A DNA stretch of 16,096 nucleotides from CAZAQB01 sp964487155 (GCA_964487155.1 CAZAQB010000073.1:1-16096); one strand, 5' to 3'; shown: positions 1-7,183, numbered from the stretch's first letter. Numbers and translations: made by a program. The notes: a model not told the origin generated them from the sequence alone.

Positions 1-677
1 CGCCAGGCCATGTCGGTGATGTGCAGCAGGCCGTCGATGCCGCCCAGATCCACGAAGGCGCCGTAGTCGGTGAGGTTCTTGACGATGCCCTTGAGGGTCT
101 GGCCCTCCTGCAGCTTCTCCAGCAGCGCCTCGCGCTCGGCGCTGTACTCTTCTTCCACCACGGCGCGGCGCGAGACCACCACGTTGTTGCGCTTGGGGTC
201 GAGCTTGATGACCTTGAACTCCAGGTCCTTGCCTTCCAGGTAGGTGGTGTCCCGAACCGGGCGGATATCCACCAGCGACCCGGGCAGGAAGGCCCGGATG
301 TGGCCCAGGTCGACGGTGAAACCGCCCTTGACCTTGCCGCTGATCTGGCCGGTGACGGTGTCACTGGCTTCGAATGCGGTCTCCAGCACCTTCCAGGCCC
401 GGGCGCGCTTGGCCTTTTCCCGGGACAGGCGGGTCTCGCCGTTACCGTCTTCCACCGCATCCAGGGCCACTTCCACATCGTCGCCCACCGAGATCTCGAC
501 GTTGCCGTCGTCATCGATGAACTGCTCGATGGGGATGATGGCCTCGGACTTGAGGCCGGCATTGACGATGACATCCTCGCCATCGATCGCCATGACCTTG
601 CCGGTGACCAGGGAGCCCGGGCGCATGTCGGTGCGCGCGAGGCTGCTCTCGAAGAGTTCTGCGAAGCTTTCGCTCAT
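1..677 (-). CDS. rpsA: 30S ribosomal protein S1, N-terminal part (cut by window edge)
   Basis: Ribosomal protein S1 binds mRNA on the 30S subunit and helps start translation of messages with weak Shine-Dalgarno sites. The visible 225 residues start MSESFAELFESSL and hold S1 domain 1 (about residues 20-90), S1 domain 2 (about 105-172) and the beginning of domain 3 (from about 192, ending NLTDYGAFVDLGG...). Family members have about 550 residues, so more than half lies beyond position 1. The start is the ATG at 677. No purine-rich ribosome site precedes it (the bases just upstream read CTGAACCCAACCC), which is typical of rpsA in gammaproteobacteria, where S1 represses its own synthesis through a structured leader. 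It follows cmk, the usual partner. Identity is certain; autoregulation here is inferred from the family. Confidence 0.96.
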   Translation of the reverse strand, partial: MSESFAELFESSLARTDMRPGSLVTGKVMAIDGEDVIVNAGLKSEAIIPIEQFIDDDGNVEISVGDDVEVALDAVEDGNGETRLSREKAKRARAWKVLETAFEASDTVTGQISGKVKGGFTVDLGHIRAFLPGSLVDIRPVRDTTYLEGKDLEFKVIKLDPKRNNVVVSRRAVVEEEYSAEREALLEKLQEGQTLKGIVKNLTDYGAFVDLGGIDGLLHITDMAW

Positions 678-791
678 GGGTTGGGTTCAGTCCCGGACCC
701 CGCGGGATCCATTTGTCAGCGTGTGGATTGCGATCACCGGGCGAGGATTTCCGGGGGAGATGCCTCGCCCGCCCTGCACTGCGCGCCGGGC
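678..791 (-). promoter_or_regulatory. rpsA leader with hairpin, candidate S1 autoregulatory region
   Basis: The 114-nt spacer between cmk and rpsA holds a perfect 8-bp inverted repeat, GGGCGAGG at 739-746 and CCTCGCCC at 763-770, with a 16-nt loop. A second short stem closer to the start codon (GGATCC/GGGTCC around a CGCG loop, one G-U pair) is possible. There is no Shine-Dalgarno sequence. A structured leader without a Shine-Dalgarno site is the known arrangement for S1-controlled rpsA in gammaproteobacteria; its function here is inferred. I could not identify a convincing -35/-10 pair in it. Confidence 0.45.
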
Positions 792-1490
792 TCAGACCTG
801 GGAGGAAATTTCTCCGAGACTTTCGCGAACCCGGCTCATGACGGCCTCCACCACCTGGTCGACGGACATGCCTGTGGTATCCAGGGTGACCGCATCGGGG
901 GCAGGGACCAGGGGAGACACCGCCCGGTTCGCATCGCGGCGATCCCGCTCGGCGATCTCCTCGAAAAGGCTGGTGAGAGTACCACCGAGACCTTGCTCAT
1001 TCAACTGCTTATGGCGCCTGCGGGCGCGCTCCGCGGCGCTCGCGGTGAGGAAGATCTTGGCGCCGGCATCAGGGAACACCACGGTGCCCATGTCCCTTCC
1101 GTCGGCCACCAGGCCGGGCGGACGGCGGAATGCCCGCTGGCGTTCCAGCAGCGCCCGGCGCACCGCCGGCCGGGCCGCGAGCCGGGAGGCCCGATCACCG
1201 CAGGTCTCGGAACGGATGTCCCGGGTGACGTCGTCGCCGTCCAGGCGCACCACCGGCTCACCCCGGCTGCCAGTCTCGAAACGCACATCCAGATCCGCGG
1301 CCAGCCGTGTCAGAGCCGCGTCGTCGAACTCGTCCACTCCGAGGCGCTGCACCGCCAGGGCCAGCAGGCGGTAGATGGCGCCGCTGTCCAGCAAGTGCCA
1401 GCCGAGCCGCTCCGCCACCCGGCGGGACACGGTGCCCTTGCCGGACCCGCTCGGCCCGTCGATGGCCAGCACCGGCACCGGCGCGCTCAC
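792..1490 (-). CDS. cmk: Cytidylate kinase
   Basis: Phosphorylates CMP and dCMP with ATP to the diphosphates in the cytoplasm, recycling cytidine nucleotides. The 232-residue product matches the usual ~225-230. The P-loop GPSGSGKGT is at residues 12-20, the CMP-site segment DSGAIYR at 35-41, ADGRDMGTVVFP at 129-140, and the LID-type segment ERDRRDANRAVSPLVPA at 181-197. A longer reading frame exists upstream, but the P-loop must lie close to the N-terminus, which fixes the start at the GTG at 1490. That GTG overlaps the aroA stop codon as GTGA, so translation is probably coupled to aroA. It lies between aroA and rpsA as in Pseudomonas. The family is secure; the GTG start is well supported by position. 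Confidence 0.95.
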   Translation of the reverse strand: MSAPVPVLAIDGPSGSGKGTVSRRVAERLGWHLLDSGAIYRLLALAVQRLGVDEFDDAALTRLAADLDVRFETGSRGEPVVRLDGDDVTRDIRSETCGDRASRLAARPAVRRALLERQRAFRRPPGLVADGRDMGTVVFPDAGAKIFLTASAAERARRRHKQLNEQGLGGTLTSLFEEIAERDRRDANRAVSPLVPAPDAVTLDTTGMSVDQVVEAVMSRVRESLGEISSQV

Positions 1491-2815
1491 GGGCGCACCT
1501 CGCTGATGCCGAGGCCGGCGCCGGCGGCAAGCTCGGGGAAGCCGGGGAAGGAGGTGGCCACGTTCGCGCAGTCGGCGACGGTCACCGGGCCGTCGGCCGC
1601 CAGGGCGGCCATGGCGAAGGCCATGGCGATGCGGTGATCGCCGTGGGCGTCGACGCCCCCGCCGGTGAAGCGCCCGCCTTCCAGGCACATGCCGTCGGCG
1701 GTGACCTCGGCCTGCACCCCCAGCGCCTGCAGGCCCTCGGCCATCACGGCGATGCGGTCGCTCTCCTTGACCCGCAGTTCCCCGGCGCCGCTGAGCACTG
1801 TGGTGCCCTCGGCACAGGCCGCCGCCACCAGCAGCGCCGGGAACTCGTCGATGGCGAGCGGCACCAGCCGCTCCGGGATCTGGATGCCGGTCAGCGGCGC
1901 GTGGCGCACCCGCAGGTCCGCCACCGGCTCACCGCCCAGCTGGCGGGGTTCCAGCACATCGATGCGCGCCCCCATGGCCTGCAGGATCTCCACCACCCCG
2001 GCCCGGGTGGGATTCATGCCCACGCCCTCCAGTAGCAGGTCGGAGCCCGGCGCGATACTGGCGCCCACCAGGAAGAACGCCGCCGATGAGATGTCCGCCG
2101 GCACGTCCAGGGCCCGGCCCTGCAGGCCTCCGCCGCCCCGCAGCCGCACCGCGGCGCCCTCGCGCACCACCTCCCAGCCCATGGCCTGGAGCATGCGCTC
2201 GGTGTGGTCGCGGGTGGGGGCCGGCTCCACCACCCGGGTCTCGCCCTCGGCGTAGAGCCCGGCGAGCAGCAGCGCCGACTTCACCTGGGCGCTGGCCACC
2301 GGCATCTGGTAGCTGATGCCGCGCAGCGGCTGCCCCCCCAGGACGCGCAGCGGCGCGGTGCCGGAGTCGCTGGTCTGGATCAGCGCCCCCATGCGGGCCA
2401 GGGGCTCGGTGACCCGGCGCATGGGCCGGCGCTGCAGGGAGGCATCCCCGGTGAGCACCGTGTCGAAGGCCTGGCCCGCCAGCAGCCCGCAGAGCAGCCG
2501 CATGGAAGTTCCGGAATTGCCCAGATCCAGATCCGAGCGGGGCGCGCGCAGCCCGTGGAGCCCGCGGCCATGGATGGTGAGACGCCCCCCTTCGGGGCCT
2601 TCCGCCTCCACCCCCATGGCCCGGAACGCGGCCAGCGTGGCCAGGGCATCGGCGCCTTCCAGGAAGCCGCGCACCTCGGTGCTGCCCTCGGCGATGGCGC
2701 CGAGCATCACGCTGCGGTGGGAGATGGACTTGTCCCCAGGCACCCGCACACGCCCCTGCAGGCACCCGCCGGGCTCGACCTGGAAGCTGAGATCAGACGG
2801 GCTGTTTCCGCTCAC
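1487..2815 (-). CDS. aroA: 3-phosphoshikimate 1-carboxyvinyltransferase (EPSP synthase, class II type)
   Basis: Joins phosphoenolpyruvate to shikimate-3-phosphate, the sixth step of the shikimate pathway to chorismate. The 442-residue protein has VPGDKSISHRS at 26-36, LGNSGTSMR at 98-106, GDASLQRRPM at 123-132, SAQVK at 175-179, RDHTE at 202-206, NPTR at 268-271, DEFPA at 323-327 and KESDR at 350-354. GDKS, SAQ-x-K, R-x-H-[ST]-E and N-x-TR are the motifs used to define class II enzymes. The start is the GTG at 2815, 5 nt after a strong GGAAGGAG ribosome site; a TTG eight codons upstream lies before that site and is rejected. The stop overlaps the cmk start (GTGA). Unlike in Pseudomonas, where it is fused to tyrA, it is separated from tyrA here by a repeat element. 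Confidence 0.97.
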   Translation of the reverse strand: MSGNSPSDLSFQVEPGGCLQGRVRVPGDKSISHRSVMLGAIAEGSTEVRGFLEGADALATLAAFRAMGVEAEGPEGGRLTIHGRGLHGLRAPRSDLDLGNSGTSMRLLCGLLAGQAFDTVLTGDASLQRRPMRRVTEPLARMGALIQTSDSGTAPLRVLGGQPLRGISYQMPVASAQVKSALLLAGLYAEGETRVVEPAPTRDHTERMLQAMGWEVVREGAAVRLRGGGGLQGRALDVPADISSAAFFLVGASIAPGSDLLLEGVGMNPTRAGVVEILQAMGARIDVLEPRQLGGEPVADLRVRHAPLTGIQIPERLVPLAIDEFPALLVAAACAEGTTVLSGAGELRVKESDRIAVMAEGLQALGVQAEVTADGMCLEGGRFTGGGVDAHGDHRIAMAFAMAALAADGPVTVADCANVATSFPGFPELAAGAGLGISEVRP

Positions 2816-2816
2816 C

Positions 2817-2830
2817 TTGGCTCCTTCCGG
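2817..2830 (-). promoter_or_regulatory. Ribosome binding site of aroA
   Basis: On the minus strand the sequence TTCCGGAAGGAGCCAAG directly precedes the GTG at 2815. GGAAGGAG is the best Shine-Dalgarno match I saw in the window and decides the start. It lies between the inverted-repeat element and the gene, so aroA keeps its own strong translation signal after the insertion-like element. Confidence 0.75.
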
Positions 2831-2842
2831 AAAAAACAATTA

Positions 2843-3017
2843 GCCGCAGATGAACGCGGATGAACACGGATGGGATTCCGGTAAGACTCAATGGGGCGGC
2901 CGCGATTCGCGCTTCGCCGCTCGAGCCCACAGGGGCCTCTCCAACGCGGCGGCACCGCACCGAGTGCGGCTTGCTTGAAATTTCTACTATCTGCGTTCAT
3001 TCGCGTCCATCTGCGGC
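2843..3017. repeat. MITE-like non-coding element with 29-bp imperfect terminal inverted repeats
   Basis: A 175-bp block fills most of the tyrA-aroA spacer. Its ends are inverted copies: 2843-2871 (starting GCCGCAGATGAACGCGGATG) against the reverse complement of 2989-3017 (starting GCCGCAGATGGACGCGAATG). By hand alignment 25 of 29 bases agree and all four differences are transitions. Each arm is built from a 10-nt tandem unit close to GATGAACGCG. The middle holds a perfect 6-bp hairpin at 2955-2969 (CCGCAC, loop CGA, GTGCGG) and GCGGCCGC. No credible gene is inside. From memory the arms resemble intergenic repeats found in many environmental bacteria; no database check was possible. Mobility is inferred from the structure only, and I saw no convincing target-site duplication. 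Confidence 0.7.
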
Positions 3018-3044
3018 CCATTCTCCGCCCGTCCAGACCCGCCG

Positions 3045-3917
3045 TCAGCCCTCGAACAGGGGCAGGTAGCGGTCGCGGGTGGCCTTGGCGTTCTCGAACA
3101 CCGCCTGCAGGCCCTCGGCGTCGCCGGCCTCGATCAGCGCGGTGAGCTGCTCCAGGTCGGCCCGGTAGCGGTGCAGCGCCGCCAGCAGGGCCTCGCGGTT
3201 GGCCAGGCAGATGTCCCGCCACATCACCGGGTCGCTGGAGGCGATGCGGGTGAAGTCCCGGAAGCCGCCGGCGGCGTAGGCGAAGATTTCCTCGACCCCC
3301 TCCCAGCGGGCCAGGGTGTCCACCAGCCCGAAGGCCAGCATGTGGGGCAGGTGGGAGGTGGCCGCCAGCACCTGGTCGTGGTGCTCCGGGTCGGTGCACA
3401 GCACGTCCGCCCCTGCCGCCCGCCACAGATGACCGACCCGCTCCAGGGCGCCCGGGTCGGTGGCCGAGGTGGGCGTCAGGATAACCCGGCGGCGCTGGAA
3501 CAGATCCGCCGTGGCGGCCTCCACACCGCTGCGCTCGTTGCCGGCAATGGGGTGGCCCGGCACCAGCCACGGAGGCAGCTGGCCGAACACCGCCTGGGCC
3601 GCCGTCACCACACTGAGCTTGGCGCTGCCCACGTCGGTGACCACGGCGTCCTCGGCCAGGTGGCCGCGGATCGCCTGCAGCACAGCCCGCACGGCGCCCA
3701 GCGGCACGCCCAGCACCACCACGTCGGCGCCCTCCACAGCCTGGGCCGGGTCGGTGGACCAGCGGTCGATGACCCCCAGCTCCACGCCCCGGCGCAGCGC
3801 GGCCTCGTTGCGCCCGCAACCCACCACCTCGGCGCAGGCCCCGGCCCGGCGCAGGGCGAGCGCCAGCGAGCCGCCGATCAGGCCGACGCCGATCACCGCC
3901 AGGCGCCGGATGGTCAC
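3045..3917 (-). CDS. tyrA: Prephenate dehydrogenase (tyrosine branch)
   Basis: NAD(P)-dependent oxidative decarboxylation of prephenate (or arogenate) toward tyrosine, cytoplasmic. The 290-residue product has the Rossmann motif GVGLIGG at residues 10-16, GCGRN at 33-37, TDVGSAK at 94-100, the catalytic-His segment GHPIAGNERSG at 121-131, TSHLPH at 187-192, and GGFRDFTRIASSDPVMW at 217-233. Length fits a stand-alone TyrA without ACT or chorismate mutase parts. Two adjacent GTG codons are possible starts (3920 and 3917). I chose 3917 because GGAGG then lies 7 nt upstream; this start shares bases with the hisC stop (GTGA). In Pseudomonas this domain is fused to aroA; here it ends at a TGA followed by the repeat element. 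Cofactor preference cannot be read by eye. Confidence 0.95.
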   Translation of the reverse strand: MTIRRLAVIGVGLIGGSLALALRRAGACAEVVGCGRNEAALRRGVELGVIDRWSTDPAQAVEGADVVVLGVPLGAVRAVLQAIRGHLAEDAVVTDVGSAKLSVVTAAQAVFGQLPPWLVPGHPIAGNERSGVEAATADLFQRRRVILTPTSATDPGALERVGHLWRAAGADVLCTDPEHHDQVLAATSHLPHMLAFGLVDTLARWEGVEEIFAYAAGGFRDFTRIASSDPVMWRDICLANREALLAALHRYRADLEQLTALIEAGDAEGLQAVFENAKATRDRYLPLFEG

Positions 3918-5062
3918 CACGCGGCCTCCGCGTCCGCCAGGGCCTGGTCCAGGGCGGCGATGAACACATCGTTCTCGGCGGCGGTGCCGATACTGACCCG
4001 CAGACAGGTGGGCAGCCCGTACTCGGCCAGGGGGCGGACGATGACGCCCCGGCCCAGCAGGCCCTGGTTGACGGCGGGGGCGTTGGCCACGTCCACGCAC
4101 AGGAAGTTGCCCGCCGAGGGCAGCACGCCCAGGCGGCGCTCCGCCAGGGCACGGGCCAGCCGGGGCAGCTCGGCGCCGTTGAGGGCCACCCCCGCCGCCA
4201 CGTGGGCGCTGTCCTGCAGGGCCGCCCGGGCCGCCGCCTGGGCCGGGATGCTGGTGTTGAAGGGGTGGCGCACCCGGTTCAGCAGGTCCGCCACCGCCGG
4301 GTGGGCGACGGCGTAGCCCACCCTCAGGCCCGCCAGGCCGTGGGCCTTGGAGAAGGTGCGGGTGAGTACCAGGTTGGGATGGCGGGCCAGCCGGGGCAGG
4401 CCCTCCGGGAAGCCGGGCACCCGCTCCCGGGCGTACTCCTGGTAGGCCTCGTCCAGCACCACCACCACGCGGGGCGGAACGCGCTCCAGCAGCCGGTCGA
4501 TGGCCTCGGCGTCGGCCCAGGTGCCGGTGGGATTGTTGGGGTTGGCGATGAACACCACGGCGGTGTCCTCGGTGACCGCCTCCGCCATGGCGGCCAGGTC
4601 ATGGCCCCGGGGCTGGGGATGGTCCGGCGGGCAGGCCGGCACCACCACCGGCCGGGCGCCCGCGCAGCGGGTCACCAGGGCGTAGATGGCGAAGGCGTGC
4701 CGGGAGATCACCGCACTGCGCCCGGGGCCCAGGAAGGCGCGGGCCACCAGGTCAAGCAGGTCATTGGAACCGTTGCCCAGGGTCAGGGCCTCGGGGGCGA
4801 CGTCGAGCACGCCGGCCAGATCCGAGCGCAGCTCGAAGGCGGCGCCGTCCGGGTAGCGGTGCACCTCCGCCAGCGCCTCCCGGGCCGCCGCCAGGGCGGC
4901 GGGGCTGGGGCCCAGGGGGTTTTCGTTGGACGCCAGCTTGACCACCTCGCTGACGCCGTATTCCCGGCGCAGCTCGGCGATGGGCTTGCCCGGCTGGTAG
5001 GGCTGCAGCCCCGCCACGCCGGGCATGGCCAGGTCACAGCAGGCCAGGGCGGCGCCACTCAC
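3914..5062 (-). CDS. hisC: Histidinol-phosphate / aromatic aminotransferase
   Basis: PLP-dependent class I/II aminotransferase. Family members convert histidinol phosphate and also transaminate phenylpyruvate or hydroxyphenylpyruvate; the copy in this Phe/Tyr cluster (hisC2/hisHb in Pseudomonas) is thought to serve aromatic amino acids. The 382 residues include LASNENPLGPSP at 43-54, the ANPNNPTGT motif at 173-181, DEAYQEY at 204-210, and the PLP lysine in TFSKAHGLAGLR (Lys239). The start is the GTG at 5062, preceded by GGAGG with 6 nt spacing; the open frame further upstream has no matching signal or homology. It lies 49 nt after pheA and overlaps tyrA. Whether the cell has a second hisC in a his operon cannot be seen here, so the main substrate is uncertain. 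Confidence 0.93.
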   Translation of the reverse strand: MSGAALACCDLAMPGVAGLQPYQPGKPIAELRREYGVSEVVKLASNENPLGPSPAALAAAREALAEVHRYPDGAAFELRSDLAGVLDVAPEALTLGNGSNDLLDLVARAFLGPGRSAVISRHAFAIYALVTRCAGARPVVVPACPPDHPQPRGHDLAAMAEAVTEDTAVVFIANPNNPTGTWADAEAIDRLLERVPPRVVVVLDEAYQEYARERVPGFPEGLPRLARHPNLVLTRTFSKAHGLAGLRVGYAVAHPAVADLLNRVRHPFNTSIPAQAAARAALQDSAHVAAGVALNGAELPRLARALAERRLGVLPSAGNFLCVDVANAPAVNQGLLGRGVIVRPLAEYGLPTCLRVSIGTAAENDVFIAALDQALADAEAAW

Positions 5063-5111
5063 CGCGGGCCTCCGGCACGGCAGGCGCCGATGCGAACCCC
5101 GCCCGGCATGG

Positions 5112-5987
5112 TCAGTCGGCGGCCCGCGGGTAGGAGCCCAGCACGGTGAGCAGGCTGGCGAGCTGCTGCATCTCGTCGAGGGCGCGGCACACGGCGGGAT
5201 CCTCGGCATGCCCCATCAGGTCGATGAAGAAGACGTAGTCCCACATGCCCTGCCGGGACGGGCGGGACTCGATGCGGGTCATGTTGATGCCGTAGCGGGC
5301 GAGCGGCGCCAGCAGCCCGGCCAGCCCNNNNNNNNNNNNNNNNNNNNNNNNNNNNNNNNNNNNNNNNNNNNNNNNNNNNNNNNNNNNNNNNNNNNNNNNN
5401 NNNNNNNNNNNNNNNNNNNNNNNNNNNACCTGCTCCGGGGAGTCCGCCTGGCTCGCCAGGTTGTGGCGCACCGCCAGGGCCACCTCGCCGACGATCTGCA
5501 GCGGCGAGGACAGGAAGCGGTCCAGGGTGTGGGTCACCACCCCCTCGGTGCTGTTTTCCACCGGCACCACGCCGTAGTCCGCGTTGCCCGCCTCCACCTC
5601 CCGGAACACCGAGTCGATGCCGTCCAGCGGCTGCATGCTCATGCCATGGCCGAAGTGACGGATGGCTGCTTCCTGGGTGAAGGTGCCCTCGGGCCCCAGA
5701 AAGGCCACCCGCAGGGGCTGCTGCAGCGCCCGGCAGGAAGACATGATCTCCCGGAACAGCCGGGTGACGTCGGCATCCGGCAGCGGGCCGGTGTTGGCGG
5801 AGCGGATGCGCCGCAGCACTTCCACCTCCCGGACCGGGCGGTAGAAGTCGCCGGGGTCGCCGGCCTCGCGCTTGATGCGCGCCACTTCCCGGGCGGCCGC
5901 GGCGCGCTCGTTGACCAACCGCAGGATCTCGTCGTCCAGCTCGTCGATGCGAGCCCGGATGGACTCCAGGCGGGCGCTCTCGTTCAT
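5112..5987 (-). CDS. pheA: Bifunctional chorismate mutase / prephenate dehydratase (P-protein), interrupted by an assembly gap
   Basis: Converts chorismate to prephenate and then to phenylpyruvate. An AroQ-type chorismate mutase domain covers residues 1-90 (SIRARIDELDDEILRLVNER, EIMSSCRALQQPLRV). The dehydratase domain follows with FLGPEGTFTQ at 96-105 and VPVENSTEGVV at 141-151. After the gap comes the ACT domain with INMTRIESRPSRQGMWDYVFF; the ESRP motif is the phenylalanine-binding signature, so feedback inhibition is expected. A block of 100 N (5328-5427) removes the dehydratase TRF motif and the start of the ACT domain. The ends read in one frame, but the drawn length (291) is short of the usual ~360, so the gap is underestimated. 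The ATG at 5987 lies 2 nt after the serA stop and has no clear ribosome site, suggesting coupling. Confidence 0.94.
   Translation of the reverse strand: MNESARLESIRARIDELDDEILRLVNERAAAAREVARIKREAGDPGDFYRPVREVEVLRRIRSANTGPLPDADVTRLFREIMSSCRALQQPLRVAFLGPEGTFTQEAAIRHFGHGMSMQPLDGIDSVFREVEAGNADYGVVPVENSTEGVVTHTLDRFLSSPLQIVGEVALAVRHNLASQADSPEQXXXXXXXXXXXXXXXXXXXXXXXXXXXXXXXXXXGLAGLLAPLARYGINMTRIESRPSRQGMWDYVFFIDLMGHAEDPAVCRALDEMQQLASLLTVLGSYPRAAD
5328..5427. other. Assembly gap (100 N) inside pheA
   Basis: Exactly 100 undetermined bases, the conventional placeholder for a scaffold gap of unknown size. By comparison with the order of P-protein motifs, about 100 residues (roughly 300 bp) seem to be missing rather than 33. 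Confidence 0.98.
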
Positions 5988-5989
5988 GG

Positions 5990-7159
5990 CTACTGAATCC
6001 GCCGCACCGCCAGCACCCCCTCGATGGTGGCGATGCGGGCCAGCACCTCCTCGGAGATGCGGCCCTCGACATCCACCACGGTGTAGGCCAGCTCGCCCCG
6101 GGAGCGGTTCATCATGTCGTCGATGTTGAGCCGGGCGTCCGCCAGGGCGGTGGAGATCTGGCCCAGCATGTTGGGCACGTTGGCGTTCACCACCGTCAGC
6201 CGGTCGCCCTTGTCGCTGCGCGGCATGTCCACTTCGGGGAAGTTCACCGAGTTGCGCACGTTGCCAGTCTCAAGGTAGTCCCGAACCTGGTCGGCCACCA
6301 TCACGGCGCAGTTCTCCTCCGCCTCGGCGGTGGAGGCGCCGATGTGCGGCAGGGTCACCACCCGGGGATGGTCCTTCAGGGCGTTGGTCGGGAAGTCGCA
6401 GACGTAGCCGCTCACCTGGCGGTCCTCCAGGGCCGGCAGCAGGGCGTCGACGTCGACGATGCCGGGCCGGGCGAAGTTCAGCAGCACCACCCCCGGCTTC
6501 ATCAGGCCGATGCGCTCGGCGTTCACCATGCCGCGGGTATGGTCGTTCTCCGGGACGTGGAAGGTGATCAGGTCGGACACCGCCACCAGCTCGTCCACGC
6601 TGTGGGCCTGCTGCACGTCCGACTCCAGCTTCCAGGCGCTGCGCACGGTGATCTGGGGGTCGTAGCCCACCACGTGCATGCCGAGCGCCCGGGCGGCATT
6701 GGCCACCCGCACGCCGATGGCACCCAGCCCCACCACCCCCAGGGTGCGCCCGGGCAGCTCGAAGCCGCGGAACTGCTTCTTGCCGGCCTCGGTGGCACGG
6801 TCGATCTCGGCGTCGGTGCCCTCCAGGCTGCGGGCGAAAGCCCAGGCCGGGCAGATGTTGCGGGCCGCCAGGAACATGCCCGCCACCACCAGCTCCTTTA
6901 CCGCGTTGGCGTTGGCGCCGGGGGTGTTGAACACGCAGATGCCGCGCCGGCTCAGCGCCTGCACCGGAATGTTGTTGGTGCCGGCGCCGGCGCGGCCCAC
7001 CGAGAGCACGGTCTCCGGGATCTCCATGTCGTGCATCTTGTGGGAGCGCACCAGGATGGCGTCCGGGTGAGCGATCTCCGAGGCCACTTCGTAGTGCTCC
7101 CGGGGCAGGCGCTCCAGGCCCCGGACCGAGATCTGGTTGAGTGTCAGGATCTTGTACAT
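5990..7159 (-). CDS. serA: D-3-phosphoglycerate dehydrogenase-like protein with ACT domain
   Basis: Predicted to oxidise 3-phosphoglycerate to 3-phosphohydroxypyruvate with NAD, the first step of serine synthesis. The 389 residues comprise a D-2-hydroxyacid dehydrogenase fold with the Rossmann motif VVGLGAIG at 142-149 and Asp167 (GYDP) for the adenosine ribose, the substrate Arg231 in NFARPGIVD, the catalytic His272 in PHIGAST, and a C-terminal ACT domain from about 318 (RLTVVNANVPNMLGQI, LNIDDM). The segment that usually ends in the catalytic-triad Glu (..DVFxxEP) reads CDFPTNAL at 254-261, so that Glu appears to be missing or moved; I recall similar DFPN segments in a short PGDH subgroup. 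The ATG start has GGAG 6 nt upstream. It lies 24 nt after serC, whose enzyme uses its product. Function is likely but not proven. Confidence 0.85.
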   Translation of the reverse strand: MYKILTLNQISVRGLERLPREHYEVASEIAHPDAILVRSHKMHDMEIPETVLSVGRAGAGTNNIPVQALSRRGICVFNTPGANANAVKELVVAGMFLAARNICPAWAFARSLEGTDAEIDRATEAGKKQFRGFELPGRTLGVVGLGAIGVRVANAARALGMHVVGYDPQITVRSAWKLESDVQQAHSVDELVAVSDLITFHVPENDHTRGMVNAERIGLMKPGVVLLNFARPGIVDVDALLPALEDRQVSGYVCDFPTNALKDHPRVVTLPHIGASTAEAEENCAVMVADQVRDYLETGNVRNSVNFPEVDMPRSDKGDRLTVVNANVPNMLGQISTALADARLNIDDMMNRSRGELAYTVVDVEGRISEEVLARIATIEGVLAVRRIQ

Positions 7160-7183
7160 GGACTGCTCCGCGGATGGGTGGGG

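Noticed and set aside
21..1637. Plus-strand open frame of 538 codons opposite rpsA and cmk
   Set aside because: It is a shadow of two conserved genes, with composition typical of the reverse frame.
2816..2839. Upstream TTG start for aroA adding eight residues
   Set aside because: It would place the strong GGAAGGAG ribosome site inside the coding sequence; the GTG at 2815 is correctly spaced after it.
2843..3017. CRISPR array or insertion sequence from the repeated 10-nt units
   Set aside because: There are only two to three short units per end, no spacers of even length, and no transposase frame. A MITE/REP-like repeat explains it better.
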